Part shown: piece after piece, positions 1 through 8,069 of the stretch | Layout: every line of letters starts with the position of its first letter | Numbering within the stretch: the first letter of the stretch is position 1 | Source: Lacimicrobium sp. SS2-24 | Lineage (GTDB): Bacteria; Pseudomonadota; Gammaproteobacteria; Enterobacterales; Alteromonadaceae | Direction: 5' to 3' | Length of the DNA stretch: 64,000 nt | Assembly: GCF_002201535.1 (NCBI RefSeq) | Contig: NZ_NIWW01000001.1 | Span: 62,001 to 126,000 of the forward strand | Notes under the pieces: generated by a model | The model's database searches: none | Told to the model about the DNA's origin: nothing | The model's input: only the letters and a program-made list of their open reading frames with translations | Made by a program: the position numbers and the translations under genes

Positions 1-528
1 GATAAAGGGTGCTTCAGACACCTCACAGGCGGTGCCGTTATCAAGGGTAGGAAAGTGATGGGCAAACGGCTTGTCGTTAATGTATTGAACGGATTCTGTC
101 CCGGCCCAGCGCTGATATTGTGAGACCAGTTGCTCAGTGACCGGTACAATTACTTTTTTATCTTCACTGCCATGTAAAATCCAGACTTTATCGCCTTTGA
201 GGTGCTCAAGGTCGCTGATCAGCTTTTGGCTCTCCCAGTCTTTGAGCGTTGTTTCGATTTGGGACAGATCTACGGGTTTGTCCTGTTTGTTGACGCACTC
301 TGAGAGCGCAGTCATGATGCTGTTACGTGCACAATAATAGGGCCCTGCGGCAATGATACCCGCACCGGAAACCCAGTCACTGTGAGCAACATGGAACTGG
401 GTTGCCATATAGCCACCACTGGAGAGGCCAGATACGGTAATTGCATCGATATCCAGTTTTAATTGGGGCAGTTGTGCCATTGCCTGAGCACTGAGACCCA
501 AAGTCGCCGCCATTAATAGGTGTTTCAT
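1..528 (-). CDS. PHB depolymerase-like secreted esterase (C-terminus cut by window edge)
   Basis: The reading frame stays open from an ATG at 526-528 to base 1 (176 codons), so only the N-terminal part is present. Residues 1-18 look like a signal peptide ending in AQAMA. GLSSGGY at 34-40 is a GxSxG nucleophile elbow with Ser36 as likely nucleophile, and a later HGSEDK segment fits the region before the catalytic Asp of polyhydroxybutyrate depolymerase-family esterases. Such enzymes hydrolyse extracellular or periplasmic polyesters to 3-hydroxy acids. The start lies two bases after the stop of the upstream MetX-like gene, so it is the third gene of a minus-strand operon that begins with a GntP-type permease. 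Substrate is inferred from family only. Confidence 0.75.
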   Translation of the reverse strand, partial: MKHLLMAATLGLSAQAMAQLPQLKLDIDAITVSGLSSGGYMATQFHVAHSDWVSGAGIIAAGPYYCARNSIMTALSECVNKQDKPVDLSQIETTLKDWESQKLISDLEHLKGDKVWILHGSEDKKVIVPVTEQLVSQYQRWAGTESVQYINDKPFAHHFPTLDNGTACEVSEAPFI

Positions 529-530
529 AA

Positions 531-1712
531 TCACTCCGATGCTAAAAAGTCGCTGAGTATGGTGCTTGCCTGTTTGATTTCGCTAACGCCATTAAAATGC
601 CCTAACTGACCGTCTAACTCGTGGTATTGACTGTCTTTGCCCAGGCTTTGTAAACGTTTGTGGATATCGCGAACCAGATAGGGCATCAGGATCAGATCCT
701 GCGCCGCAGGTAAGAACAGGGTTTGGGCCTTAATGTTCTGCAAACCGTCCTGAAGCTGTTTGCCCTGACCGGCCAGATAGAGCTGACTGGCTCGCACCAG
801 GTAAAGCAGGTGATTGGCGTCAGCCGTCTTAGCTCGTTGTGCAGCCCGGCCATTGACCCAGTCTACGATCTGATGAGTATTGCGAATATCCTCAAGTGGC
901 GCCGTTTCAATCGGGTGGTGATCCTTTAGAACCTGATTAAAAAACGCCGGATGCAAGGCATTTTGGGTGACCAGTGCCAGTGCGGCCGTCAGCCCCTGAG
1001 TTGGCGGCTCATCAGAATAATAATTGCCATCATTGAAATTGGGATCGAGTTTAATTGGCGTCGCCCAATGCTCAAGCGCTGAGACGGTCCAGGCATCCAT
1101 ATAACCGGCGCCAATTACCGACACCATACGCTCAACCCAGTCTGGGTAGGCACTGGCCCATTCAAGGGCCTGTAGCGACCCCATCGATGGCCCAATCACC
1201 GCATGTAGTTTTTTAATGCCAAGGGATTCGAGCAGGGCTTTTTGCACATTCACAAAGTCCCGTATGGTCACGACCGGAAAATCCAGCCCATAGGGTTTGC
1301 CCGTATCCGGATTGATGCTGGCGGGGCCGGTGGTGATCACATTGGGATTATGCACGCCCAGATTAGCCAGGGTATCGACACTGATAACAAAGTAGGTGTT
1401 GGTGTCGATGGCTTTACCGGGGCCAATAATGGCATCCCAATACCCCGGCTGCTCATCATCGGGGTGATACTTGCCCGCGGCATGTGAATTGGCCGAAAAG
1501 TAATGGGTGATCAGCACGACATTACTTTTATCTGCGTTTAGCTCACCGTAACTTTCCCAGCCTACCTGGACCTGCTTAATGGTCTTGCCACCAAAGGTCT
1601 CAAAATTGCTAAGTTCGAAGCGCTTTTTCTCAACCAGTAATTCGCTGGCTTGCGCCAAATGACTACTGGTAAAGGAAATGACAACAAATAGTAGCGTAAG
1701 CAGCTTTTGCAT
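531..1712 (-). CDS. MetX-like alpha/beta hydrolase with signal peptide
   Basis: A 393-residue alpha/beta hydrolase of the homoserine O-acetyltransferase (MetX) fold. A hydrophobic N-terminus ending near residue 22 (SSHLAQA) indicates export, which biosynthetic cytoplasmic MetX does not have. The nucleophile elbow GPSMGS places Ser176. LPAAQD and GQLGHFNG near the C-terminus supply the probable Asp and His. It sits 10 bases after the GntP-type permease and two bases before the PHB-depolymerase-like gene, so the three are likely co-transcribed. Export and context argue for a hydrolase or esterase rather than methionine synthesis. The true substrate cannot be read from sequence. Confidence 0.75.
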   Translation of the reverse strand: MQKLLTLLFVVISFTSSHLAQASELLVEKKRFELSNFETFGGKTIKQVQVGWESYGELNADKSNVVLITHYFSANSHAAGKYHPDDEQPGYWDAIIGPGKAIDTNTYFVISVDTLANLGVHNPNVITTGPASINPDTGKPYGLDFPVVTIRDFVNVQKALLESLGIKKLHAVIGPSMGSLQALEWASAYPDWVERMVSVIGAGYMDAWTVSALEHWATPIKLDPNFNDGNYYSDEPPTQGLTAALALVTQNALHPAFFNQVLKDHHPIETAPLEDIRNTHQIVDWVNGRAAQRAKTADANHLLYLVRASQLYLAGQGKQLQDGLQNIKAQTLFLPAAQDLILMPYLVRDIHKRLQSLGKDSQYHELDGQLGHFNGVSEIKQASTILSDFLASE

Positions 1713-1722
1713 CTTAGTCTCC

Positions 1723-3018
1723 TCAGAACCAGTTAAACAAGGCCACAGCCATACCCAGACCGATCAGCGGTACCACTACGGTCAGTGCGCCTACTGCCCA
1801 GTAAGCTCGCTGATGGGTCTCACCGCAGATGGCGCGAATAGTCGTGACCACATAACCGTTGTGGGGCAGGGAATCCAGTGCACCGGAGGAAATCGATACA
1901 ATGCGATGCAGTTGTTCCGGATCCACACCTTGGTCCATATAGTGCGGGCCAATCAGCGGCAGAGCGATAGCCTGTCCACCTGAGGCAGAACCTGTCAGGC
2001 CGGCAATGACACTGACCGCCACGGCCGCCCCAATCAGTTCGTTACCGGGTAGATGTGTCATCACATCAACGGCCACCTGGAAAGCTTCGGTAGATTTGGC
2101 CACGGTACCAAACCCCACTACTGCAGAAGTGTTACCGATGGCGACCAGAGCCCCGGTTGTACCGGCACTGACGGCGCCACTGAGGTTATGAAAATGCTTG
2201 AAGTTAATCGCCATCAGGGTGAGCACGCCACCGCCCAGCGCCACAATCAGCGCCAGTTGTTGCAGGCTTTCGTGAAAACTAAAAGACAAGACTAAAACCA
2301 CCATAAGAGGAATGATGCCTGTCATCGGGTGCGGGTAGTCACGCTCTGGAATGGCAGGATCGCTGTCTCTGTGTTCAAAGCGCTCGCCGTTATCGACAGC
2401 CTTTTTGATCATGCGCTTGAGCCACCAATAACCGAAGCTGGCCATAAATATAGCGACGACCAGGCTCACTTCCCAGGCCGCAAAAGGCGAAGTGCCAAGG
2501 TATTTAATCGGGATCCAGTTCTGGATCTCCGGGGAACCGGCTGAGGTCATGGTAAAGGTCACAGAACCAAATGCCAGGGCAGCAGGAATAAAACGACGGG
2601 GTAAATCCGCATCTTTAAACAGACTCAGTGCCATCGGATAAACCGAAAAGGCCACCACAAAGACACTGACGCCGCCATAAGTGAGAATGGCGCAGGCCAG
2701 CACAACCGCCACAACCGCATGTTTCATGCCGAGTTTGCTGATGATCCAGCGGGCCACCGCATCCGCGGCGCCGGTGTCCTCCATAAACTTGCCGAACAAT
2801 GAGCCGAGTAAAAACATGAAAAACCAGGCGGCGATAAAGCCTGAGAAGCCGTCCATATAGGCGCCGACAAAATTGGTTTCACCGACAAAAACAGGAATGC
2901 CACTGGTGAGGGCAACGATCAGGGCGCATAATGGCGCCGCGATAAACAGGTTCATACCCCTGATGGTCAAGATAATGAGTAACAGCAGTCCGCCAACCAG
3001 ACCCAATAAACTCAACAT
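1723..3018 (-). CDS. GntP-family H+ symporter (organic acid permease)
   Basis: A 431-residue polytopic inner-membrane protein, highly hydrophobic throughout, with the N-terminal pattern LGLVGGLLLLIILTIRGMN and the small-residue-rich helices typical of GntP/gluconate and 3-hydroxybutyrate permeases. Family members import gluconate or small hydroxy acids with protons. First gene of the minus-strand operon that continues with a MetX-like hydrolase and a PHB-depolymerase-like esterase. That context favours a hydroxyacid such as 3-hydroxybutyrate over gluconate, but this is inference. A divergent TonB-dependent receptor starts 289 bp away. Confidence 0.8.
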   Translation of the reverse strand: MLSLLGLVGGLLLLIILTIRGMNLFIAAPLCALIVALTSGIPVFVGETNFVGAYMDGFSGFIAAWFFMFLLGSLFGKFMEDTGAADAVARWIISKLGMKHAVVAVVLACAILTYGGVSVFVVAFSVYPMALSLFKDADLPRRFIPAALAFGSVTFTMTSAGSPEIQNWIPIKYLGTSPFAAWEVSLVVAIFMASFGYWWLKRMIKKAVDNGERFEHRDSDPAIPERDYPHPMTGIIPLMVVLVLSFSFHESLQQLALIVALGGGVLTLMAINFKHFHNLSGAVSAGTTGALVAIGNTSAVVGFGTVAKSTEAFQVAVDVMTHLPGNELIGAAVAVSVIAGLTGSASGGQAIALPLIGPHYMDQGVDPEQLHRIVSISSGALDSLPHNGYVVTTIRAICGETHQRAYWAVGALTVVVPLIGLGMAVALFNWF

Positions 3019-3176
3019 AATAAAATGTCCTTAGCATTTACTCCGTTAGCCGGAGTGTGAAATAACAGACAAAAACCCCATTACTGGCCCTTCGTCTTGA
3101 TGACCTTTTGTTAACAAATGCCAAGTACTCTTATTCATACGAGCCCGTACATTGTGTGTCATACCTGGCTTTTGGC

Positions 3177-3190
3177 CCATAGTACTATGG
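3177..3190. promoter_or_regulatory. Perfect 14-bp palindrome in a divergent promoter region
   Basis: CCATAGTACTATGG is a perfect inverted repeat in the 288-bp gap between the permease operon (minus) and the TonB-dependent receptor (plus). Position and symmetry fit an operator for a dimeric regulator controlling one or both units. No cognate regulator gene is adjacent. The rest of the gap is AT-rich with no other clear element. Confidence 0.35.
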
Positions 3191-3306
3191 TACAGCATAC
3201 GTTTTTAACGGAATGATCTAGAGTAGCGGTGACCTTGTTAATAAATGCAACAAAAAATAAACAAATAGGCTAACACCCGTTAAATAAGAAGTTAGAAGGA
3301 AACATC

Positions 3307-5598
3307 ATGACCATGTTCACCTCACACAAAACCCTGAGCGCACTGGCAGTCTCTGCTGCGCTGACCAGCGCCATGCCTGCAATGGCGCAGGAGCAACAAG
3401 AAGAAGAGAAAAAAGGCGGTCTGGAACGCATTGAAGTCACAGCCCGTAAAACGGTAGAGAGCATTCAGGAAGTGCCGATTGCACTGACGTCGGTTGGTGC
3501 CATTGAAATAGCGGAAAAGGGAATCAGTACGGTTGTTGAATTGCAGCAAATGTCTCCTAACACCACATTACAGAAAAGCCGTGGTACTAACTCAACATTA
3601 ACCGCCTTTATTCGTGGTGTGGGCCAGGAAGATCCGCTTTGGGGCTATGAGCCAGGCGTCGGCATTTATGTAGATGATATCTATATGGCCCGTCCACAGG
3701 GTGCAGTGTTGGATATCCTTAATGTTGAGCGTATCGAAGTACTGCGCGGCCCTCAGGGCTCACTGTATGGCAAAAATACCATCGGTGGGGCAGTCAAGTA
3801 TGTGACCAAGAAGATGACGGGCGACACAGAGCTGTCTGTTCGCGGTACGGTTGGAACTTACTCACAAAAAGATCTAAAAATTGCCGGTCAGCTGCCATTA
3901 ATTGAAGACACTCTGTACCTCGGTGTGTCTTATGCCAACCTGAACCGCGATGGCTTTGGTAAATTCATAACCTCTGCGTTGCCTGGTCAGGACAATGAAA
4001 ACTACAACAAAGATCTTGAGGCTTATCGTATCACCCTGGAATACGCGCCGACTGATGATTTGTTTATACGTTTGAACTACGATAACACCGTGGATGATTC
4101 GAACTCCAAAGGTGGTTATCGACTGCTCCCCAGCTTGCTGACTGATGCGCCGGTTCCGGATAGCAAGTATGACTCTTATACCAGCTTACCGACCAGGAAC
4201 AAGGTCGAGAATGAAGGGATCAACCTGACGGTTGAGTGGGATATCAATAATGAGTTTGCGTTTAAATCGATTACCTCGAAGCGGGAAGGGTACTCACCAA
4301 CCAACATCGATTTTGACAATACCTCGCTACCTATCTTTGATGTGCCCGCTATTTACGATGACGAACAGTTTACCCAGGAATTTCAGTTAAATTATGTGAC
4401 TGATAACCTGAATATGGTAACCGGTTTGTACTACTACACAGCCGATTCCTGTGGTCAGTTTGACGCCATTCTGGGCGTGCTCGGTCAGGCCCTTGGTGCG
4501 CCAGGTTTAACCCGTGAAGTGCGCGGTTGCAGTAATGGCGACAGTATCGCGGCTTACGCTCAGGGTAGTTACAATGTTACGGAAAAACTCTCCGTTACCG
4601 CGGGCGCTCGCTATACCAAAGACGAGAAAGAAGCGACCGTTTACAACGGCTTGATTTTTTCCAATGTCTATCCTGAAACAGACTGGATCCCTGGTTATGT
4701 GCGCGATGAAAATGTCATCAATGCGTCTGTACCGAAAGTGCTGGATGATAAAGAAGACTGGTCACGGTTTACGCCAAGGTTGGGGGTTGAATATCAGGCC
4801 ACCCCTGATGTGATGGTCTATGCGTCCTATGCCCAGGGCTTTAAGTCAGGTACCTTCAACCCAAGAGCCTCAACACCGGAGCCAGCAGCCAACCCTGAGA
4901 TTGTTGATTCCATGGAGATGGGCTTTAAAAGTGATCTCGGCGACTATGTGCGTCTGAATATGACGGTATTCACGCTGGATCATAAAGATCGTCAGTATAT
5001 CTCCGTGATTCCAGACCCAGATGATGCAACCGTACTGAACCAGCGTTTAGGTAACATTGGGCAATCCAGTGCAAAAGGCCTGGAATTGGACCTGACGGTA
5101 GCCGCCACGGATAACCTGGAGATGTTCGCAAACCTCGGTTATATCAACGCCAAGTTTGATGAAGTTCGCTCATTCGTGGATGCGGAGAACTTTATTGATA
5201 TCTCTGATCGATTCAGTATCACTAACACGCCCAAAGTCAACGCGAACGTCGGGTTTACCTATAATATGACGTCAAGTTATGGCGACTTTATTATCAATGG
5301 TAACTACTACTACCGCACCAAGTATGATCTGGTGGAGCTGGATAACCTGTTGACTCAGGACGAGTATGGTCTGCTTAACCTGGGTGTGAACTGGTACTCC
5401 AATGATGGTCAGTGGACAGTGGGGCTGCATGGTAAAAACCTGACCAATGAGGAATACCTGGTGGGTAACTATGCCTTCATTGCTCGGGATCCTAATAACC
5501 CGGGCGAATTCATCCCTGGATTAGGCGGTGATAATACGCTGATTGGTTATTATGGCGATCCACGTACTGTCAGTCTGACAGTGGGTTATCGTTTCTGA
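3307..5598 (+). CDS. TonB-dependent outer-membrane receptor
   Basis: A 763-residue TonB-dependent receptor. Residues 1-27 form a signal peptide ending in AMPAMAQ. ERIEVTARK follows at about 40 as a TonB-box-like segment. The plug domain spans roughly 50-165 and includes the conserved RIEVLRGPQGSLYGKNTIGG block. A beta-barrel follows and ends in the aromatic terminus VGYRF. These receptors import siderophores, vitamins or oligomeric nutrients across the outer membrane using TonB energy. A good ribosome site (GAAGGA) precedes the ATG; a second in-frame ATG lies two codons on. Plug type resembles the broad carbohydrate/xenobiotic class, so the ligand is unknown. It faces the hydroxyacid permease operon across a shared promoter region. 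Confidence 0.9.
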   Translation: MTMFTSHKTLSALAVSAALTSAMPAMAQEQQEEEKKGGLERIEVTARKTVESIQEVPIALTSVGAIEIAEKGISTVVELQQMSPNTTLQKSRGTNSTLTAFIRGVGQEDPLWGYEPGVGIYVDDIYMARPQGAVLDILNVERIEVLRGPQGSLYGKNTIGGAVKYVTKKMTGDTELSVRGTVGTYSQKDLKIAGQLPLIEDTLYLGVSYANLNRDGFGKFITSALPGQDNENYNKDLEAYRITLEYAPTDDLFIRLNYDNTVDDSNSKGGYRLLPSLLTDAPVPDSKYDSYTSLPTRNKVENEGINLTVEWDINNEFAFKSITSKREGYSPTNIDFDNTSLPIFDVPAIYDDEQFTQEFQLNYVTDNLNMVTGLYYYTADSCGQFDAILGVLGQALGAPGLTREVRGCSNGDSIAAYAQGSYNVTEKLSVTAGARYTKDEKEATVYNGLIFSNVYPETDWIPGYVRDENVINASVPKVLDDKEDWSRFTPRLGVEYQATPDVMVYASYAQGFKSGTFNPRASTPEPAANPEIVDSMEMGFKSDLGDYVRLNMTVFTLDHKDRQYISVIPDPDDATVLNQRLGNIGQSSAKGLELDLTVAATDNLEMFANLGYINAKFDEVRSFVDAENFIDISDRFSITNTPKVNANVGFTYNMTSSYGDFIINGNYYYRTKYDLVELDNLLTQDEYGLLNLGVNWYSNDGQWTVGLHGKNLTNEEYLVGNYAFIARDPNNPGEFIPGLGGDNTLIGYYGDPRTVSLTVGYRF

Positions 5599-5623
5599 TA
5601 ACTGCTTAAGGTGAGAATAAAAA

Positions 5624-5641
5624 GGGGCGGTTTGTCGCCCC
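5624..5641. terminator. GC-rich hairpin after the TonB receptor
   Basis: GGGGCG and CGCCCC enclose a six-base loop 26 bases after the receptor stop. The downstream T-run is weak on the plus strand, but five A residues precede the stem, so it would be a good terminator on the minus strand. It probably ends the receptor transcript. Confidence 0.5.
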
Positions 5642-5708
5642 TTGCATTTCCCGCCCGCCTCACGGATAGTAGTCCGGCTTGTAACCCGAGATAAGTCTGT
5701 ATCCTGAT

Positions 5709-6368
5709 ATGAGTACCCAACCCCGAGCCATTATTGCTGACGATCACCCGTTGTTCCGTAGTGCAATGAAACAGGCTGTACAAAATACCCTTGGCGGCAA
5801 TATTCTGGAAACCGCCAATCTCGAAGACACCCTCACTCTATTGCAACAGCACCCTGCCATTGAACTGGTGTTTCTGGATTTGAATATGCCCGGTAATCAT
5901 GGGCTCACAGGGCTGACAACCTTGCATAACGCTTATCCCGGTGTGCTGGTATTAATCGTCTCGGCGGAAGAAAATCCGGCCGTGATTCGCCGCGCCATTG
6001 ATTTTGGCGCCAGCGGTTATATTCCCAAATCTGCCTCACTGGATAAGATTGCTGAGGCGGTGGAAGCCGTTTTAGACGGCGAGCAATGGTTACCCGAAGA
6101 AATCGAGCCTTTAATACAGCGCGAAGGCGATGTCCGTGATCAGCATTTTGCCCGTAAACTCGAGTCGCTGACACCACACCAGTTCAGGGTGCTCAAGCAT
6201 CTGGCCAATGGCCTGCTGAATAAGCAAATTGCCTTTGAAATGCAGGTGCAGGAAACCACCATCAAACAGCACGTTTCAGCCATTTTGCGCAAACTGGAAG
6301 TCATTAACCGCACCCAGGCCGGCGTGATGTTCAAACAGTTTATGGAAAAGCCCGACACAGCAGCGTAG
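5709..6368 (+). CDS. crbR: LuxR-type response regulator, CrbR-like
   Basis: A 219-residue NarL/FixJ-type response regulator. The receiver (about 5-125) has the acidic pair Asp11/Asp12, the phosphoacceptor Asp57 in FLDLNMPG, Ser85 and Lys107. A LuxR helix-turn-helix occupies about 150-212. The likely partner is the SSS-domain hybrid kinase at 9186-12545. In Vibrio and Pseudomonas relatives, CrbS/CrbR activates acs, acetyl-CoA synthetase (family knowledge). Here kinase and regulator are separated by three genes and lie on opposite strands, so the pairing is inference. The gene symbol is tentative. Copies of GGCTTGTAACCCG flank the gene on both sides. Confidence 0.7.
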   Translation: MSTQPRAIIADDHPLFRSAMKQAVQNTLGGNILETANLEDTLTLLQQHPAIELVFLDLNMPGNHGLTGLTTLHNAYPGVLVLIVSAEENPAVIRRAIDFGASGYIPKSASLDKIAEAVEAVLDGEQWLPEEIEPLIQREGDVRDQHFARKLESLTPHQFRVLKHLANGLLNKQIAFEMQVQETTIKQHVSAILRKLEVINRTQAGVMFKQFMEKPDTAA

Positions 6369-6380
6369 TAGGGTGAAGCG

Positions 6381-6393
6381 GGCTTGTAACCCG
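6381..6393 (+). repeat. GGCTTGTAACCCG repeat, copy 2 of 2
   Basis: The 13-base word occurs at 5676-5688 just upstream of the response-regulator gene and again here just downstream; AGTAG also precedes both copies. This copy extends to the hairpin CGGG-CTTGTAA-CCCG (6379-6393). It looks like a dispersed short intergenic palindrome, not a gene. Confidence 0.5.
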
Positions 6394-6451
6394 TGTAGCA
6401 GCGCGTCGAGTGAAAGCCGTTTTTTGGCCGTAACGATGTTTAATACACTTG

Positions 6452-7003
6452 TCAGATGGCACTTGCCGCAAGTGTTTTAAGCTCACTTTCGTATCCTTGT
6501 GAATTGAAATTATCCGACAACTTATTCATAAAACCATGAAGGTACGACACCTGTTTAATTTTGGTCCTTTGCGTGTGGCTTAAATCCGCGATTAACTCTG
6601 ATACTGAAAAGTGTTCTTCTGTTTGAGGGAAGATAAGAGTTATCGGAAACAGTGGTACGACTTCTCGATTATTTCTTATTTGTGAACCATAAAAACATGT
6701 AGCTTGTTTGACAGAAGCAGATGCAGGGCTATTTGAGAGATTCCATATGGCAGATGCACCGACACTAAATCCAACTAGATTTACATCAGATTCTAATTGG
6801 GTTAGTAATTTACTTAAATGCTTGGTGTATTTTTCAAGGCCAGTATTTGAGGTGAAAAACTGATATGCATCGTTTTCGGTTTGGAAGGCCATTTTTTGAC
6901 CGTCGTATGGGTCTACGATGAGATAGTTCTTACAGATTGCATTTGCTAACTCCTCAAGAGCAGATGTTTTACCGAAAATATCTGTAACGATTATGGTATT
7001 CAC
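6452..7003 (-). CDS. Small alpha/beta-hydrolase-like protein (unknown function)
   Basis: A 183-residue protein without signal peptide. GFSVGASAIW in the middle is a GxSxG nucleophile elbow and SYLHGFMN near residue 155 can supply the catalytic His. This arrangement resembles dienelactone-hydrolase-type enzymes, though the protein is short for that family. Base composition is visibly more AT-rich than its neighbours and codon use differs, which suggests transfer. It lies alone on the minus strand, convergent with the response-regulator gene, 160 bp upstream of a formyltransferase gene. No substrate can be assigned. Confidence 0.6.
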   Translation of the reverse strand: MNTIIVTDIFGKTSALEELANAICKNYLIVDPYDGQKMAFQTENDAYQFFTSNTGLEKYTKHLSKLLTQLESDVNLVGFSVGASAIWNLSNSPASASVKQATCFYGSQIRNNREVVPLFPITLIFPQTEEHFSVSELIADLSHTQRTKIKQVSYLHGFMNKLSDNFNSQGYESELKTLAASAI

Positions 7004-7162
7004 TTAATTTTCCGTGTCATGTAACGCCTCGCTCACCGGGAAATTGGGGGCGCAGCGAGTAATTTCTCCGCGTGCAGCAACTTGTATGTCTGGGCTTTGC
7101 AATCAAGTGGGAGCAGGTCTTTGTAGCAAGCTCATGGCGATGCTCATTTTGCTGCTTTTTCA

Positions 7163-7963
7163 TCATTGCACATAATAACGTCGCATAACGTCCAGATAGA
7201 ATGATTCATTAACCAGTGACATGCCTTTGGCTTTAAAGGCCTGTAAGTCCGACTCAGAGGGGAAGGTGAAATAGTTGCCACCCGGTGGCTGCGCTGAGCA
7301 GGCAAGCTTGCCGGATGTGTTCAGTTCGTTTACTGCCCAGAGAATATCTTCAGCGCCCTGGCGATAGAGACTGAGTACGTTTTCCAGGTAACAGGCCTCA
7401 GGCTTTGTGTCTTGCCGCGAAATACGAATAATACGGCCGGTATCGATGGAGTTGTCGTCAATGGTATGCAGTGTGGTGCCAATCTGTTTTTCACCGCGCA
7501 GCATGGCCCAGAATGTGGCCATTACCCCGCGATAGTCTGGCAGCACGCCGGAATGTAAGTTGATGACGCCAAATTCAGGCCGATTAATACAGTCAGATTT
7601 AAGAATGCACCCGTAACGAATACAGATAATCAGATCCGGTTTTAACGCGTTTAGCTCAGCCAGACTCTCTTCGCTATTGGCGTTGTTCTGTACCTTTGGC
7701 GGTGCAACCAGGTAGCGGCATAACCCATCGAAACTGTGAAACTTTCCCTGTTGAGCGTTGGTATTGAGCAAAGGCTCGATCACCTGGTTGGGCAGAGACT
7801 GCTCGAAAAAAGTGAGCCGCTGCAAATCAGGTGGCTTCGAGCCGTTACCGCCCACTTTTGACGATAGCCAGAGATAACACTGGTGGTCATGCAGCGCTGG
7901 CAGTAGCTGGTTCAGTGCCACATTGCTGGCGAGATCGCGATTAGACAGAATGACTATGTTCAT
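7163..7963 (-). CDS. Formyltransferase-family protein
   Basis: A 266-residue protein carrying the formyl-transferase core: VINLHSGVLPDYRG (Asn-x-His-Ser active-site loop) at about 147-160, then TLHTIDDNSIDTGRI containing the conserved Asp. Family members transfer a formyl group from formyl-tetrahydrofolate to an amine, such as initiator Met-tRNA or an amino sugar. The protein is shorter than Met-tRNA formyltransferase and lacks its C-terminal tRNA-binding domain, so an amino-sugar or other small substrate is more likely. It follows the threonine-aldolase-like gene on the minus strand after about 106 bp. Confidence 0.75.
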   Translation of the reverse strand: MNIVILSNRDLASNVALNQLLPALHDHQCYLWLSSKVGGNGSKPPDLQRLTFFEQSLPNQVIEPLLNTNAQQGKFHSFDGLCRYLVAPPKVQNNANSEESLAELNALKPDLIICIRYGCILKSDCINRPEFGVINLHSGVLPDYRGVMATFWAMLRGEKQIGTTLHTIDDNSIDTGRIIRISRQDTKPEACYLENVLSLYRQGAEDILWAVNELNTSGKLACSAQPPGGNYFTFPSESDLQAFKAKGMSLVNESFYLDVMRRYYVQ

Positions 7964-8069
7964 CTGATTCGTACAGCGAGACCATGGTTTAGGAACGTTT
8001 CCCGAGTGTAAACCTGCGACAGCCTGTCATCAATGCTGGGGATGAAAGCCTCAGGCTGATTGACCGTCG

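Noticed and set aside
6379-6393. CGGGCTTGTAACCCG resembles a tRNA-Thr(TGT) anticodon arm
   Set aside because: No D-arm, T-arm or acceptor stem can be drawn around it or the copy at 5676; only the loop matches.
7004-7162. Possible integron attC site beside the AT-rich hydrolase gene
   Set aside because: GTTAC occurs at the right place, but the RYYYAAC/GTTRRRY pair and central palindrome are missing.
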